From positions 558,001-622,000 of the forward strand of contig NZ_MIES01000033.1 in the NCBI RefSeq assembly GCF_003054965.1: a stretch of DNA of 64,000 nt. Reading direction: 5' to 3'. The notes beneath the pieces were generated by a model. It was not told the origin of the DNA. It did not search any database and saw only the letters and a program-made list of their open reading frames with translations. The stretch is from Saccharospirillum sp. MSK14-1. GTDB lineage: Bacteria; Pseudomonadota; Gammaproteobacteria; Pseudomonadales; Natronospirillaceae. Position numbers and translations under genes: made by a program. The number at the start of each line of letters is the position of its first letter. Positions within the stretch are counted from its first letter, which is position 1. Below are positions 25,069 to 32,740 of this stretch, piece by piece.

Positions 25069-25338
25069 TTAGGTTTCTTCAGCGTCGTCAGATTCAAACA
25101 GCGACACTTGCAGGCTTTGATCGGGGGCGTCTTCATCATTGAGCGGTGCACCGCGAGCCAGGCGCAGTTTGCGAATCTGGCAGGCACGGATCACTTGTCG
25201 TTTGGTGGCCGTATCAAGCTGATGCCATTGCTGGCGTTCAGTGCGCGAGCGCAGGCAACCGCGACAGAAACCGCGCGGTCCGGATTCGCAGACCCCGATG
25301 CAGGGACTGGGGATGTCGAAAAATTCCAGCTGCGTCAC
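25069..25338 (-). CDS. DUF1289 cysteine-rich small protein
   Basis: This protein of about 89 residues has the four-cysteine DUF1289 signature (SPCIGVCESGPRGFCRGCLR), a likely metal-binding knuckle. A helical region (RQQWHQLDTATKRQVIRACQ) and an acidic tail follow. Function is unknown; relatives such as YdhL are small and uncharacterised. The GTG at 25338 is preferred because AAGGGG lies about 10 nt upstream. ATG 25371 has no clear site, and the longest frame (to 25476) runs through an intrinsic terminator, so it cannot be the real N-terminus. It probably forms a two-gene unit with the CPXCG gene. Confidence 0.78.
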   Translation of the reverse strand: MTQLEFFDIPSPCIGVCESGPRGFCRGCLRSRTERQQWHQLDTATKRQVIRACQIRKLRLARGAPLNDEDAPDQSLQVSLFESDDAEET

Positions 25339-25421
25339 AACAATGCGACCCCTTGACGTTATCTCGAGCATAACGCCGATGCCGGCATCAGACCAGTTGG
25401 CCGTCGGTATAGGTCGCCAAC

Positions 25422-25461
25422 AAAAAACGGCGCCATCACTGTAGGAACAATGATGACGCCG
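25422..25461 (-). terminator. Intrinsic terminator on the minus strand
   Basis: On the minus strand CGGCGTCATCA and TGATGGCGCCG pair over 11 positions (one G-U) with a 12-nt loop. They are followed by UUUUUU at 25422-25427. It ends a transcript coming from higher coordinates, where no protein gene on this strand is convincing, or it acts as an attenuator before DUF1289. Confidence 0.78.
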
Positions 25462-25487
25462 CGGTCGTACATGCAATGCAGGATTAG

Positions 25488-25624
25488 GGTGAGTGTTGGG
25501 GTCGGGTCGTATGCAAAGACGACGGTGAGGTCACCGTAGCGTCGAAGTCATAACACTCACCGATATCCTGTCAGCAGCCAGCGCAGGGAAGGTTCAACCT
25601 GTTCACGCCCTCGCTGCGCTGGCT
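25488..25624. other. Structured gene-free region, possible small RNA or leader
   Basis: Two nested stem systems occupy this stretch. System one: GGTGAGTGTT (25488-25497) pairs perfectly with AACACTCACC (25552-25561), enclosing GACG-ACGGTGA/TCACCGT-CGTC (25518-25543). System two: AGCCAGCGCA (25576-25585) pairs with TGCGCTGGCT (25615-25624), with a GGG/CCC and AGGT/ACCT inner helix. On the minus strand they are followed by the terminator at 25422-25461. I see no protein gene in 25477-25849 and no match to an RNA family I know. Confidence 0.5.
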
Positions 25625-25849
25625 TGGTAAATCCAAAGCAGGGCGCGTGCCATTATTGAATGCCAACCGGTACAGGCAGAGCAGACGCCAGCTCTAGCCG
25701 TGCTGTTGAATCGGGGTGACAGCGTCCAACGCTTCAAAACGCACCAGGGCTGTGCTCGGTAAGACAGGGGCGCACCACCAACCGGACTTGGCAGGCGGTG
25801 TTCGTCACTGCATGCTGGAGCACCCAGTTCATGCATACTGAAGTCGCTT

Positions 25850-26704
25850 ATGAAATCGTCCCCTGAATTTCCGCTTCCTGCTGATGCTGCTGCTCGCCGC
25901 GCCGAACCCGCGGTGGTGGCTTACCCAACGAACGATCACACCACCGCTGACCGGCGCGTTTATCAAAGCGCTCGTCAAAAACTGACGTTGCTGAAGTGCC
26001 TTGAAATTAACCCGCGCAGTGCCGACGTTTTTTCTGTACCAGCGGGCCATTTCTTTCGCATCGTTTCGACCGAAGGGCCGCAGGTGGGTGATCTGAATCT
26101 GTGGCATCAGCATGACTTAAACGAAGCGTTCTACAGCGGCAAAACGCGCGCTTTGCACGGCACTCACCTGAGCACCGGTGATCGCTTGTGGAGTCGTTTT
26201 CCGTTTCTGCGTCCGCTGGCGACCATCACTGCCGATACGCTCGATTGGTACGGTTGGGACGACGACGGTTGCAGCGTGCACGATGTGATTGGTACGCGCT
26301 GCGATCCCTACACCGAGCATCAATTGAGTGGCCGGCATTATCACCACTGTTGCCACTCCAATTTGACGCGCGCCCTGGCCGACTACAAAGGCTGGTCGTT
26401 CGGGCAGGCCGAGCCTTATGTGCACGATGTATTGAATGTCTTTATGTGTACTGGTTTCAGTCTCGATACGCATCAATACATCATGAAAGCGAGTCCGGTG
26501 CGGCCCGGCGATTATCTGGAATTTTTTGCCGAAGACGATTTGCTCGGCGCGCTGTCGGCCTGTCCGGGCGGTGATTGCAGCGCCAGTCATTCCAGTGATG
26601 CGGCGTCGTGTTATCCCTTAGTGGTGGAAATCTATCAGCCGGATTCGACCAATAGTGGGGGATGGGAATCGCCGTCGGTCAATGGTTATCGAGCCGACGG
26701 CTAG
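25850..26704 (+). CDS. DUF1989 (urea carboxylase-associated) family protein
   Basis: This 284-residue cytoplasmic protein has the DUF1989 pattern. FSVPAGHFFRIVSTEGPQVG and GDLNLW lie near the middle, then ALHGTHLSTGDRLWS, the GTRCDPYTE segment, the HYHHCCHSNLTRAL cysteine/histidine cluster, and a final DAASCYPLVVEIY. DUF1989 proteins include the carboxyguanidine deiminase subunits that work with urea/guanidine carboxylase, but here only one gene is present and neither carboxylase nor hydrolase is nearby. The reaction is thus open. The ATG at 25850 is the first sensible start though its ribosome-binding site is weak. It is preceded by the structured region. Confidence 0.83.
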   Translation: MKSSPEFPLPADAAARRAEPAVVAYPTNDHTTADRRVYQSARQKLTLLKCLEINPRSADVFSVPAGHFFRIVSTEGPQVGDLNLWHQHDLNEAFYSGKTRALHGTHLSTGDRLWSRFPFLRPLATITADTLDWYGWDDDGCSVHDVIGTRCDPYTEHQLSGRHYHHCCHSNLTRALADYKGWSFGQAEPYVHDVLNVFMCTGFSLDTHQYIMKASPVRPGDYLEFFAEDDLLGALSACPGGDCSASHSSDAASCYPLVVEIYQPDSTNSGGWESPSVNGYRADG

Positions 26705-26707
26705 CGC

Positions 26708-27688
26708 TTACCAGGTGTTGTTTTTTAACTCGGCCAGACCGTCAGCGCGGCTGATGGCTGGCTGATAACCCAGCTCGGTTTTTGCTTTGTTAATGTCGAG
26801 GGTGACCTCAAACGCAGAGGTCGCCAGCGATTGTCGGGTCACCGGGCCTCGGATCACACCGCCGCTTATCCGGCTGAGAAAATCGCCCCCGCTCGCCAGT
26901 GTTTTCAGTAACCTCAGTGGCACAGTTTTGTCGGGAACGGCAACGTCTTGAGTGGCCAGTAAGTCGGTGGCGAATTGGCGGAATTCAACGGGTTCGTCGT
27001 CGGTTATAAAATACACCTCGCCGTTTTTGCCGTTCGCCAATGCGCACTCGATGCCCACACAGAGATTGTGAATATGAGTGGTGGAGGTTTGGTAATGCCC
27101 TCCGTCAATCCAGGCCAGCTGTCCCGATTCGGCTGCTGCAACTAAATGCGGCAAGGCGGTGGTGTCATCGCGCCCCCAGACAAACCGCGGCCGCACGACG
27201 ATGACCTGAAAATCCTCAGCGGCAAAGGCCAGTGCCTGACGTTCGGCAGCGGCTTTACTGCGGCTGTATTCACCAATGGCTTTGGCAGGTATCGGTTGAT
27301 CTTCGTTGATGTGGTGCAGCGGTTTTCCTGTCAGCAAAACCGATTCCGTACTGAGCACCAGCGCTTTTTTGATACCCGCGCGACGAGCGCTGTCGAGTAC
27401 GTTACGGGTGCCGTCGACATTGGTTTGGTACTGCGTTTTGGAGCGGTTGTCGTGATCGGTATCGGCGGCTGCATGAATCAGTACCGCGCAACCGGCCATC
27501 ACCTCAGCCAGATGACTGTCGAGTACATCGCCACGCACGGCTTTTGCTCCCAGGGTTTCTATCATCGCAGCCGATTTTTCGCTGCGTGCCAGGGCGTTCA
27601 CCGCATGACCTTGGGCGGTCAGAAAACGGATCAGGTTACGGCCGATGTAACCACTGCCGCCGGTTAAAAAGTACGACGTTGTTGTCAT
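26708..27688 (-). CDS. NAD(P)-dependent epimerase/dehydratase (extended SDR)
   Basis: This 326-residue protein is an extended short-chain dehydrogenase. It has the N-terminal cofactor site FLTGGSGYIGRNLIRF, a DVLDSHL acidic segment, the catalytic YSRSKAAAE (YxxxK), and NAD-binding VRPRFVWGRDD. The substrate is unknown; 3-beta-hydroxysteroid dehydrogenase-like and sugar-nucleotide-epimerase-like branches both look similar by eye. The ATG at 27688 is used, one codon inside a TTG-initiated frame. It follows the TetR gene by 24 bp on the same strand, so the regulator probably controls it. It converges with the DUF1989 gene, leaving almost no gap. Confidence 0.87.
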   Translation of the reverse strand: MTTTSYFLTGGSGYIGRNLIRFLTAQGHAVNALARSEKSAAMIETLGAKAVRGDVLDSHLAEVMAGCAVLIHAAADTDHDNRSKTQYQTNVDGTRNVLDSARRAGIKKALVLSTESVLLTGKPLHHINEDQPIPAKAIGEYSRSKAAAERQALAFAAEDFQVIVVRPRFVWGRDDTTALPHLVAAAESGQLAWIDGGHYQTSTTHIHNLCVGIECALANGKNGEVYFITDDEPVEFRQFATDLLATQDVAVPDKTVPLRLLKTLASGGDFLSRISGGVIRGPVTRQSLATSAFEVTLDINKAKTELGYQPAISRADGLAELKNNTW

Positions 27689-27712
27689 CAATTCATTCTC
27701 AAAGGTTGGGAT

Positions 27713-28285
27713 TCAGTCGGGGTTGGCCGCGTTGCCAGGCTGGCTGTTCACCAGCCATTTGATGTCACCGAGAATTTCACGGCGCTGCTCGTCGGACCAA
27801 TGCAGGTAGTCGAACGACTCCAACAGTTTCAGGCCTTCCAGGGCCAGGTAAGCCAGACGCGCACCGCGTGGGTTGTTGGCGGTATCGAGCACCGACGCCA
27901 GGGTTTGCTGCTGGTTGGTTTGGATGATGCCGCGCAGCGTCTGGTCTTGCGCCAGCGCCGCACACAGCTGCAACGCGACCGCACCAAACTCTTCAGGAAA
28001 CGGCTGACTGGCGGCGTTGATCCGGCCACGAATCACTGGACTGTCGGTGTTGCCCAGTGCGTCGATCTGGCTTTGGTTAAAGGCGTTGTCCCGGTCGGTC
28101 GCGCGTTGCACCACCGCCGCAATCAGCGCCTGTTTGTTTTTGTAGTCATAAAGCACCGAAGCCTTGCTAACGCCGGCCTGGGTCGCAACGGCATCGAGTG
28201 TTAAGCGGGTAGCGCCATCGCGGGCGACGACGGCTTCGGCCGCATCCAGAATGCCTTGCTGATCAATGCTCCGGGTTCGAGCCAT
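27713..28285 (-). CDS. TetR family transcriptional regulator
   Basis: This 190-residue regulator has a typical N-terminal TetR HTH (GILDAAEAVVARDGATRLTL, DAVATQAGVSKASVLYDYKN) and a variable C-terminal ligand domain. A GGAG lies just upstream of its ATG. The 26-bp near-perfect palindrome 12 bp upstream (28298-28323) is the natural autoregulatory operator, and the SDR gene downstream is the likely target. The ligand is unknown. The divergent neighbour is an AraC regulator, whose promoter shares the same intergenic region and could also be affected. Confidence 0.92.
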   Translation of the reverse strand: MARTRSIDQQGILDAAEAVVARDGATRLTLDAVATQAGVSKASVLYDYKNKQALIAAVVQRATDRDNAFNQSQIDALGNTDSPVIRGRINAASQPFPEEFGAVALQLCAALAQDQTLRGIIQTNQQQTLASVLDTANNPRGARLAYLALEGLKLLESFDYLHWSDEQRREILGDIKWLVNSQPGNAANPD

Positions 28286-28297
28286 GCTGTTTCTCCA

Positions 28298-28323
28298 TTA
28301 ATAACCAACCGGTCGGATATTAA
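28298..28323. promoter_or_regulatory. Candidate TetR operator
   Basis: TTAATA (28298-28303), ACCAACCGGTCGGA, TATTAA (28318-28323): 22 of 26 positions obey dyad symmetry, with perfect outer arms and a perfect ACCGGT core. It sits immediately upstream of the TetR gene's ribosome-binding region, as expected of autoregulated TetR genes. Confidence 0.75.
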
Positions 28324-28434
28324 TTGAAATAAAAGCGGTCTGCAAAGATTTCCGGTGTCGTTTTGTAGGGATACCGGCCTGGCTATTGGCAACGGGGCTG
28401 GCGCGGCTTAAGGTGTCACCCACTGAGACGGGGT

Positions 28435-28448
28435 CCGACTTTAGTCGG
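28435..28448. repeat. Palindrome next to the AraC gene's ribosome-binding site
   Basis: CCGACT, TT, AGTCGG: a perfect 6-bp inverted repeat ending 2 bp before the AAAGGAGG of the AraC gene. It may be a small hairpin affecting translation or a protein half-site pair. Short, so it could be chance. Confidence 0.35.
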
Positions 28449-28462
28449 TAAAAGGAGGCAGC

Positions 28463-29245
28463 ATGTGGCTGGGTGGAGTGAGTCGATTGGCGCAGATGCC
28501 GCAAAGCGGCGATCGTCATCATCACCGTCATCATCAGGTCGTGCTGGGCTTTGAAGGGGCTGCTGATTTTGAGCTCGAAGGCACCGGTGGTGAGCAGCTG
28601 CGCATCGGCGGTGGTTGTCTGGTGCCCACCGAATGCGGCCATGCGTTTCAGGGGCTCGGTGATAATCGCATGCTGGTGCTGGATTTTGATCTGGACAGTG
28701 CCATCGACAGCCGCATCGATCGGGAAATGCTCGATCGTCTGTTCGACCGTCCGCATTATTTCCAACTGGACGAGCATTTCAGCACCTTGCTGAAAGCCAT
28801 GGCGCACGAGTTGGAGTTGCACGGCCAGGACCCTCAAATGCAGCAACACATCAGTGCGTTGTTGTTGCACAGTCTTTACCAGCGCCTGACCGGCGAGACC
28901 TTACGAGCGCACGAAAGCCCGGGTCGGCTCGATATGGAGCGCATTGATCAACTGATCAAACAGCGCCTCCAGGACAAAGTCTCAGTCGCAGAATTGGCGG
29001 AAACCTGTCATCTCAGTCTCAGTCAGTTTCACCTGCGTTTTCGTCAGACCACGGGTCTTACACCTTACCAATATGTGATGAAACACCGCCTCGATCAGGC
29101 CGTTTGGCTGTTGCGTTGTTCGTCCCATCCCATTGCTGACATTGCCGTTGAAACCGGCTTTTCCAGCCAGAGTGCTTTGACGCACGCCATCAAAAACGAA
29201 CTGGGTTTGTCACCGGGCCAGGTGCGCCGTCAGCAGTCCAGTTAA
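28463..29245 (+). CDS. AraC family regulator, probable proline catabolism activator
   Basis: This 260-residue protein has an N-terminal cupin-like effector domain (His-rich HHHRHHHQVVLGF, then GGGCLVPTECGHAF). The C-terminal double HTH of AraC/XylS proteins shows VSVAELAETCHLSLSQFHLRF and PIADIAVETGFSSQSALTHA. The start has a strong AAAGGAGG. It lies directly before a putA that lacks the DNA-binding domain, and poly-T direct repeats about 21 bp apart stand before putA. Together these suggest it activates proline use, as the AraC-type PruR does in Pseudomonas. That function is inference; the family assignment is firm. Confidence 0.85.
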   Translation: MWLGGVSRLAQMPQSGDRHHHRHHQVVLGFEGAADFELEGTGGEQLRIGGGCLVPTECGHAFQGLGDNRMLVLDFDLDSAIDSRIDREMLDRLFDRPHYFQLDEHFSTLLKAMAHELELHGQDPQMQQHISALLLHSLYQRLTGETLRAHESPGRLDMERIDQLIKQRLQDKVSVAELAETCHLSLSQFHLRFRQTTGLTPYQYVMKHRLDQAVWLLRCSSHPIADIAVETGFSSQSALTHAIKNELGLSPGQVRRQQSS

Positions 29246-29302
29246 GTCGTTTTCCGACGTCAAGAACCGTCGCTTCAAGCTGTGATCTGAGTTCGCAACA
29301 GC

Positions 29303-29333
29303 GGATTTTTTTGCAAAAGAACCGGTTTTTTTG
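29303..29333 (+). promoter_or_regulatory. Direct repeats upstream of putA, candidate AraC sites
   Basis: GGATTTTTTTG (29303-29313) and GGTTTTTTTG (29324-29333) repeat in the same orientation about 20-21 bp apart, roughly two helical turns, the usual spacing of AraC-family half-sites. They lie about 70-100 bp before the putA start. A TTGACA at 29331-29336 could be a -35 element. Confidence 0.5.
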
Positions 29334-29404
29334 ACAAGCCAGCAACGAGCACGGCGCTCTACTGTGGTTGGTCAGTGATTCACCTAACCGACAGGCACGA
29401 CGCT

Positions 29405-32400
29405 ATGACTCAGTTTGATCCGGCCCGGGCGCTCTCCGGCGAATACCGTAATCTGGACGCGGACCAATGGTTCCGCTTTATCTGTGATCAGTACGCCGTC
29501 GATGAAGACGAATACATGGCGCAGATGATTGAGCTGGCGGAACCGTCCGACGGCAGTCGCGCCAAGGTAGAAAGCACCGCGCGCCGTATCGTTGAACAGG
29601 TGCGCGATCAGGGCGATGTTGCTCACGCGGTCGACAAACTGCTGCAACAATACAGCTTGGATAATGAAGAAGGCGTGATTCTGATGTGTCTGGCCGAAGC
29701 GCTGATGCGTGTGCCCGATGCCGAAACCGCTGACGATCTGATCCGCGACAAACTGTCAGTCGCGGATTGGAAAGAACACATGGGTAAGTCGGATTCTTTG
29801 CTGGTTAACGCCTCGACCTGGGGATTGATGCTGACCGGTAAAGTGACGTCGCTCGACAGCCGCGAAACCTCGCCGGCGAACCTCTTGTCCAAACTGATTA
29901 ATCGCGCCGGTGAACCGGTGATTCGTGCTGCGATGAACCAGGCCATGCGCATTATGGGCAAACAGTTTGTGCTCGGTCGCAGCATTGGCGAGGCCATCAA
30001 GAACGGCCGCGACTATCGCAAAAAAGGCTACACCTATTCCTTCGACATGCTCGGCGAAGCGGCCTTTACCGACCACGATGCCGAGCGTTATTTCCAGTCC
30101 TACCTCGAAGCTGTGCGTATCCTCGGTGAGCGCAAAGACGAGTGGGGCGAACTGCCGCGTCCGACCATTTCCATCAAACTCTCCGCACTGCATCCGCGTT
30201 ACGAAGAAGCGCATCAGGATGATGTGATGACCGAGCTGGCCGATCGTGTCAGCCAGCTGGTTGTCGAGGCCCGTAAGCTGGGCGTGGGCATCACCATCGA
30301 TGCCGAAGAAATGGACCGGCTGGAACTGTCGCTACGTCTGTTCAAGCAGGTTTTTAACAGCGACGTCGCCCGTGGCTGGGGGCATTTTGGTCTGGTGATT
30401 CAGGCGTATTCAAAACGTGCGCTGGCGGTGCTGGGGTATCTGACCAAACTGGCGCAGGAACAAGGCGACATCATTCCGATTCGTCTGGTTAAAGGCGCTT
30501 ACTGGGATACCGAAGTTAAGCACGCCCAGCAGTTGGGTCTGGCCGATTATCCGGTCTATACGCGCAAGGAAAACACCGATGTGTCGTATTTGGTGTGCGC
30601 GCGTTTTCTGATGAGCGATGCCGTTGGTGGTGCGCTCTATCCACAATTTGCCACGCACAATGCTCACACCGTGGCATCGGTGTCGGAACTGGCGCGTCTG
30701 AATCCAAAGCGAGAATTCGAATTCCAGCGTTTGCACGGCATGGGCGATGCGCTCTACGACAGTTTGCTGGAATCCGATAAACCCACGGTGCGGATATACG
30801 CGCCGGTTGGTGCGCACAAAGATTTGTTGCCGTATTTGGTGCGTCGCCTGTTGGAAAACGGTGCGAATTCCTCGTTCGTCCATCGCCTGGTCGACGCTGA
30901 AACTCCAGTGGGCGATCTGGTGCAGTCGCCGGTGGAAGTGGCCCTGCGTCATCCGGTGTTTCGCAATCCGAAAATTCCTCTTCCGGGTGAGATGTTCGGT
31001 GACAGTCGTCGTAACTCTCAGGGTTATAACCTGGCGGTTGCGTTTGAACGCGAGCCGTTGCTGGAAGACATTGCCGGTTACGATGAAACCCAGTGGAATC
31101 TGAAACCGCTGGTGGCAGGCAAGGCGGTGGCAACCGGACAAACGCAAACCATAGTGTCACCTTATGACACTAACCAGAGCGTCGGCCAGTTGGATTGGAC
31201 GACGGCCGAGCTGGCAAGCGAAGCACTCGCCGCGGCGCATCAGGCCTGGTCCGGTTGGAACCGAACGCCCGCGGTTAAGCGCGCGGCCTGTTTGGATAAA
31301 CTGGCCGATTTAATGGAAGCAAACACCGCTGAATTGATGGCGCTGTGCGCGCGTGAAGCCGGTAAAACCTTGCAAGACAGCATCGACGAAGTGCGCGAAG
31401 CCGTCGATTTTTGCCGCTATTACGCAGCCGAAGCCCGTACCAATATGAGCGAGCCCACGTTGCTGCCCGGACCGACCGGTGAAAGCAACGAGCACTATTA
31501 CGAAGGCCGTGGTGTCTTCCTGTGCATCAGCCCATGGAACTTCCCGCTGGCAATTTTTACCGGCCAGATCTGTGCGGCACTGGTCGCCGGTAATACGGTG
31601 TTGGCAAAACCAGCGGAACAAACTTCGCTGATTGCTGGCCGCACCATCGAACTCTTTCATCAGGCCGGTGTGCCGACCGATGTGCTGCATTACCTGCCGG
31701 GCGCGGGTGCTACTTTGGGCGATGCGTTGTTGCCGGACGAACGACTGGTCGGCGTTGCCTTCACGGGCTCGACCGAAACCGCGCATCGCATCAACCGGAC
31801 GCTGGCGCAACGCACCGGTGCCATTCCGACCTTGATTGCCGAAACCGGCGGTCAGAACGCCATGATTGTTGATTCTACGGCACTGCCCGAACAGGTCGTG
31901 GCGGATGTCATGCAGTCAGCCTTTGCCAGTGCTGGTCAGCGTTGTTCGGCGTTGCGTGTGTTGTGCGTGCAAGACGATATAGCCGATCGAATTATTGAGC
32001 TGATTGGCGGCGCGCTGGGTCGACTTAAAATTGGGAACCCGCAGTTTTACGCCACCGATTCTGGCCCGGTGATTGACGCCAAGGCACACCAGGCGTTGTC
32101 CGAATACGTTGAAGGCTGGCGCGCTAAGGATCGAGTGGTGGCTCAGGCCGAGTTGGGTGAAGGCACTGAGAAAGGCCACTTCCTGGCACCGGTGGTGCTG
32201 ACCATTGAGGGCTTCCACGAAATCGGCCGCGAGCAGTTTGGTCCCATCCTGCACATTCATCGCTTTAAAGCGAAGGAACTGGATCAGGTGATCGAGGATA
32301 TCAACAACACCGGCTACGGACTGACGCTGGGCATTCACAGCCGCAACGAAGCGACCGCTGCTTATATTGAAGCGCGGGCGCGTGTTGGGAATTGCTATGT

Positions 32401-32587
32401 GAATCGCAACCAGATCGGTGCCGTTGTTGGTGTGCAGCCGTTTGGCGGCCGTGGATTATCGGGCACCGGTCCGAAAGCCGGCGGCCCCAACTACATCAAG
32501 CGCTTTGCGACGGAGCGGGTGCGCACCATCAACACCACTGCCGTTGGCGGCAACGCCACCTTGTTGTCGCTGGAAACCGACGACTGA
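29405..32587 (+). CDS. putA: Bifunctional proline dehydrogenase / P5C dehydrogenase PutA
   Basis: This 1060-residue enzyme oxidises proline to glutamate in two steps. The proline dehydrogenase barrel shows RLVKGAYWDTEVKHA and the FAD-binding YAPVGAHKDLLPYLVRRLLE. The aldehyde dehydrogenase half has CISPWNFPLAIFTGQI, the base Glu813 in LIAETGGQN, and the catalytic Cys847 in SAGQRCSALRV. At about 1060 residues it matches the compact PutA class and lacks both the N-terminal ribbon-helix-helix domain and the C-terminal extra domain of E. coli PutA, so it cannot repress its own operon that way. ATG 29405 replaces an upstream frame start. It is followed by putP. Confidence 0.96.
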   Translation: MTQFDPARALSGEYRNLDADQWFRFICDQYAVDEDEYMAQMIELAEPSDGSRAKVESTARRIVEQVRDQGDVAHAVDKLLQQYSLDNEEGVILMCLAEALMRVPDAETADDLIRDKLSVADWKEHMGKSDSLLVNASTWGLMLTGKVTSLDSRETSPANLLSKLINRAGEPVIRAAMNQAMRIMGKQFVLGRSIGEAIKNGRDYRKKGYTYSFDMLGEAAFTDHDAERYFQSYLEAVRILGERKDEWGELPRPTISIKLSALHPRYEEAHQDDVMTELADRVSQLVVEARKLGVGITIDAEEMDRLELSLRLFKQVFNSDVARGWGHFGLVIQAYSKRALAVLGYLTKLAQEQGDIIPIRLVKGAYWDTEVKHAQQLGLADYPVYTRKENTDVSYLVCARFLMSDAVGGALYPQFATHNAHTVASVSELARLNPKREFEFQRLHGMGDALYDSLLESDKPTVRIYAPVGAHKDLLPYLVRRLLENGANSSFVHRLVDAETPVGDLVQSPVEVALRHPVFRNPKIPLPGEMFGDSRRNSQGYNLAVAFEREPLLEDIAGYDETQWNLKPLVAGKAVATGQTQTIVSPYDTNQSVGQLDWTTAELASEALAAAHQAWSGWNRTPAVKRAACLDKLADLMEANTAELMALCAREAGKTLQDSIDEVREAVDFCRYYAAEARTNMSEPTLLPGPTGESNEHYYEGRGVFLCISPWNFPLAIFTGQICAALVAGNTVLAKPAEQTSLIAGRTIELFHQAGVPTDVLHYLPGAGATLGDALLPDERLVGVAFTGSTETAHRINRTLAQRTGAIPTLIAETGGQNAMIVDSTALPEQVVADVMQSAFASAGQRCSALRVLCVQDDIADRIIELIGGALGRLKIGNPQFYATDSGPVIDAKAHQALSEYVEGWRAKDRVVAQAELGEGTEKGHFLAPVVLTIEGFHEIGREQFGPILHIHRFKAKELDQVIEDINNTGYGLTLGIHSRNEATAAYIEARARVGNCYVNRNQIGAVVGVQPFGGRGLSGTGPKAGGPNYIKRFATERVRTINTTAVGGNATLLSLETDD

Positions 32588-32635
32588 GGGGTCAACGAAG
32601 TTGCCGCTGCATCTTGGCGGCCACTGCCCAGGGGT

Positions 32636-32679
32636 GTGACGGGTGAGCGTCACTCTCTGGGTAAGCCGGCTTTGGCCGG
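32636..32679 (+). repeat. Hairpins between putA and putP
   Basis: GTGACG/CGTCAC with a 6-nt loop (32636-32653) and CCGGC/GCCGG with a TTTG loop (32666-32679). No T-run follows. They probably affect mRNA processing or the putA to putP transcript ratio. Confidence 0.5.
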
Positions 32680-32740
32680 ATAACAATAACGTCATGCTCG
32701 AATCAGCATTGATCAAAACAACTACAACCTGGAGTCAACT

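Noticed and set aside
25338-25476. Longer N-terminus for the DUF1289 protein
   Set aside because: It would cross a good intrinsic terminator on the same strand and has no family similarity.
25561-25640. TPP or cobalamin riboswitch (GCGCAGGGAAGG resembles part of both)
   Set aside because: The other required blocks, such as CTGAGA for TPP or the B12 box, are missing and the gene downstream fits neither.
25741-25800. RNase P RNA (GGTAAGA and GCGCACC fragments on the plus strand)
   Set aside because: The conserved GAGGAAAGTCCGGGC and ACAGAAACCGCC blocks are absent.
25780-25805. Sigma-54 promoter (TTGGCAGG) upstream of the DUF1989 gene
   Set aside because: Ten bases after GG there is TC instead of the required GC.
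25603-25836. 77-codon minus-strand ORF
   Set aside because: Composition is not protein-like, there is no ribosome-binding site, and it lies across stem-forming sequence.
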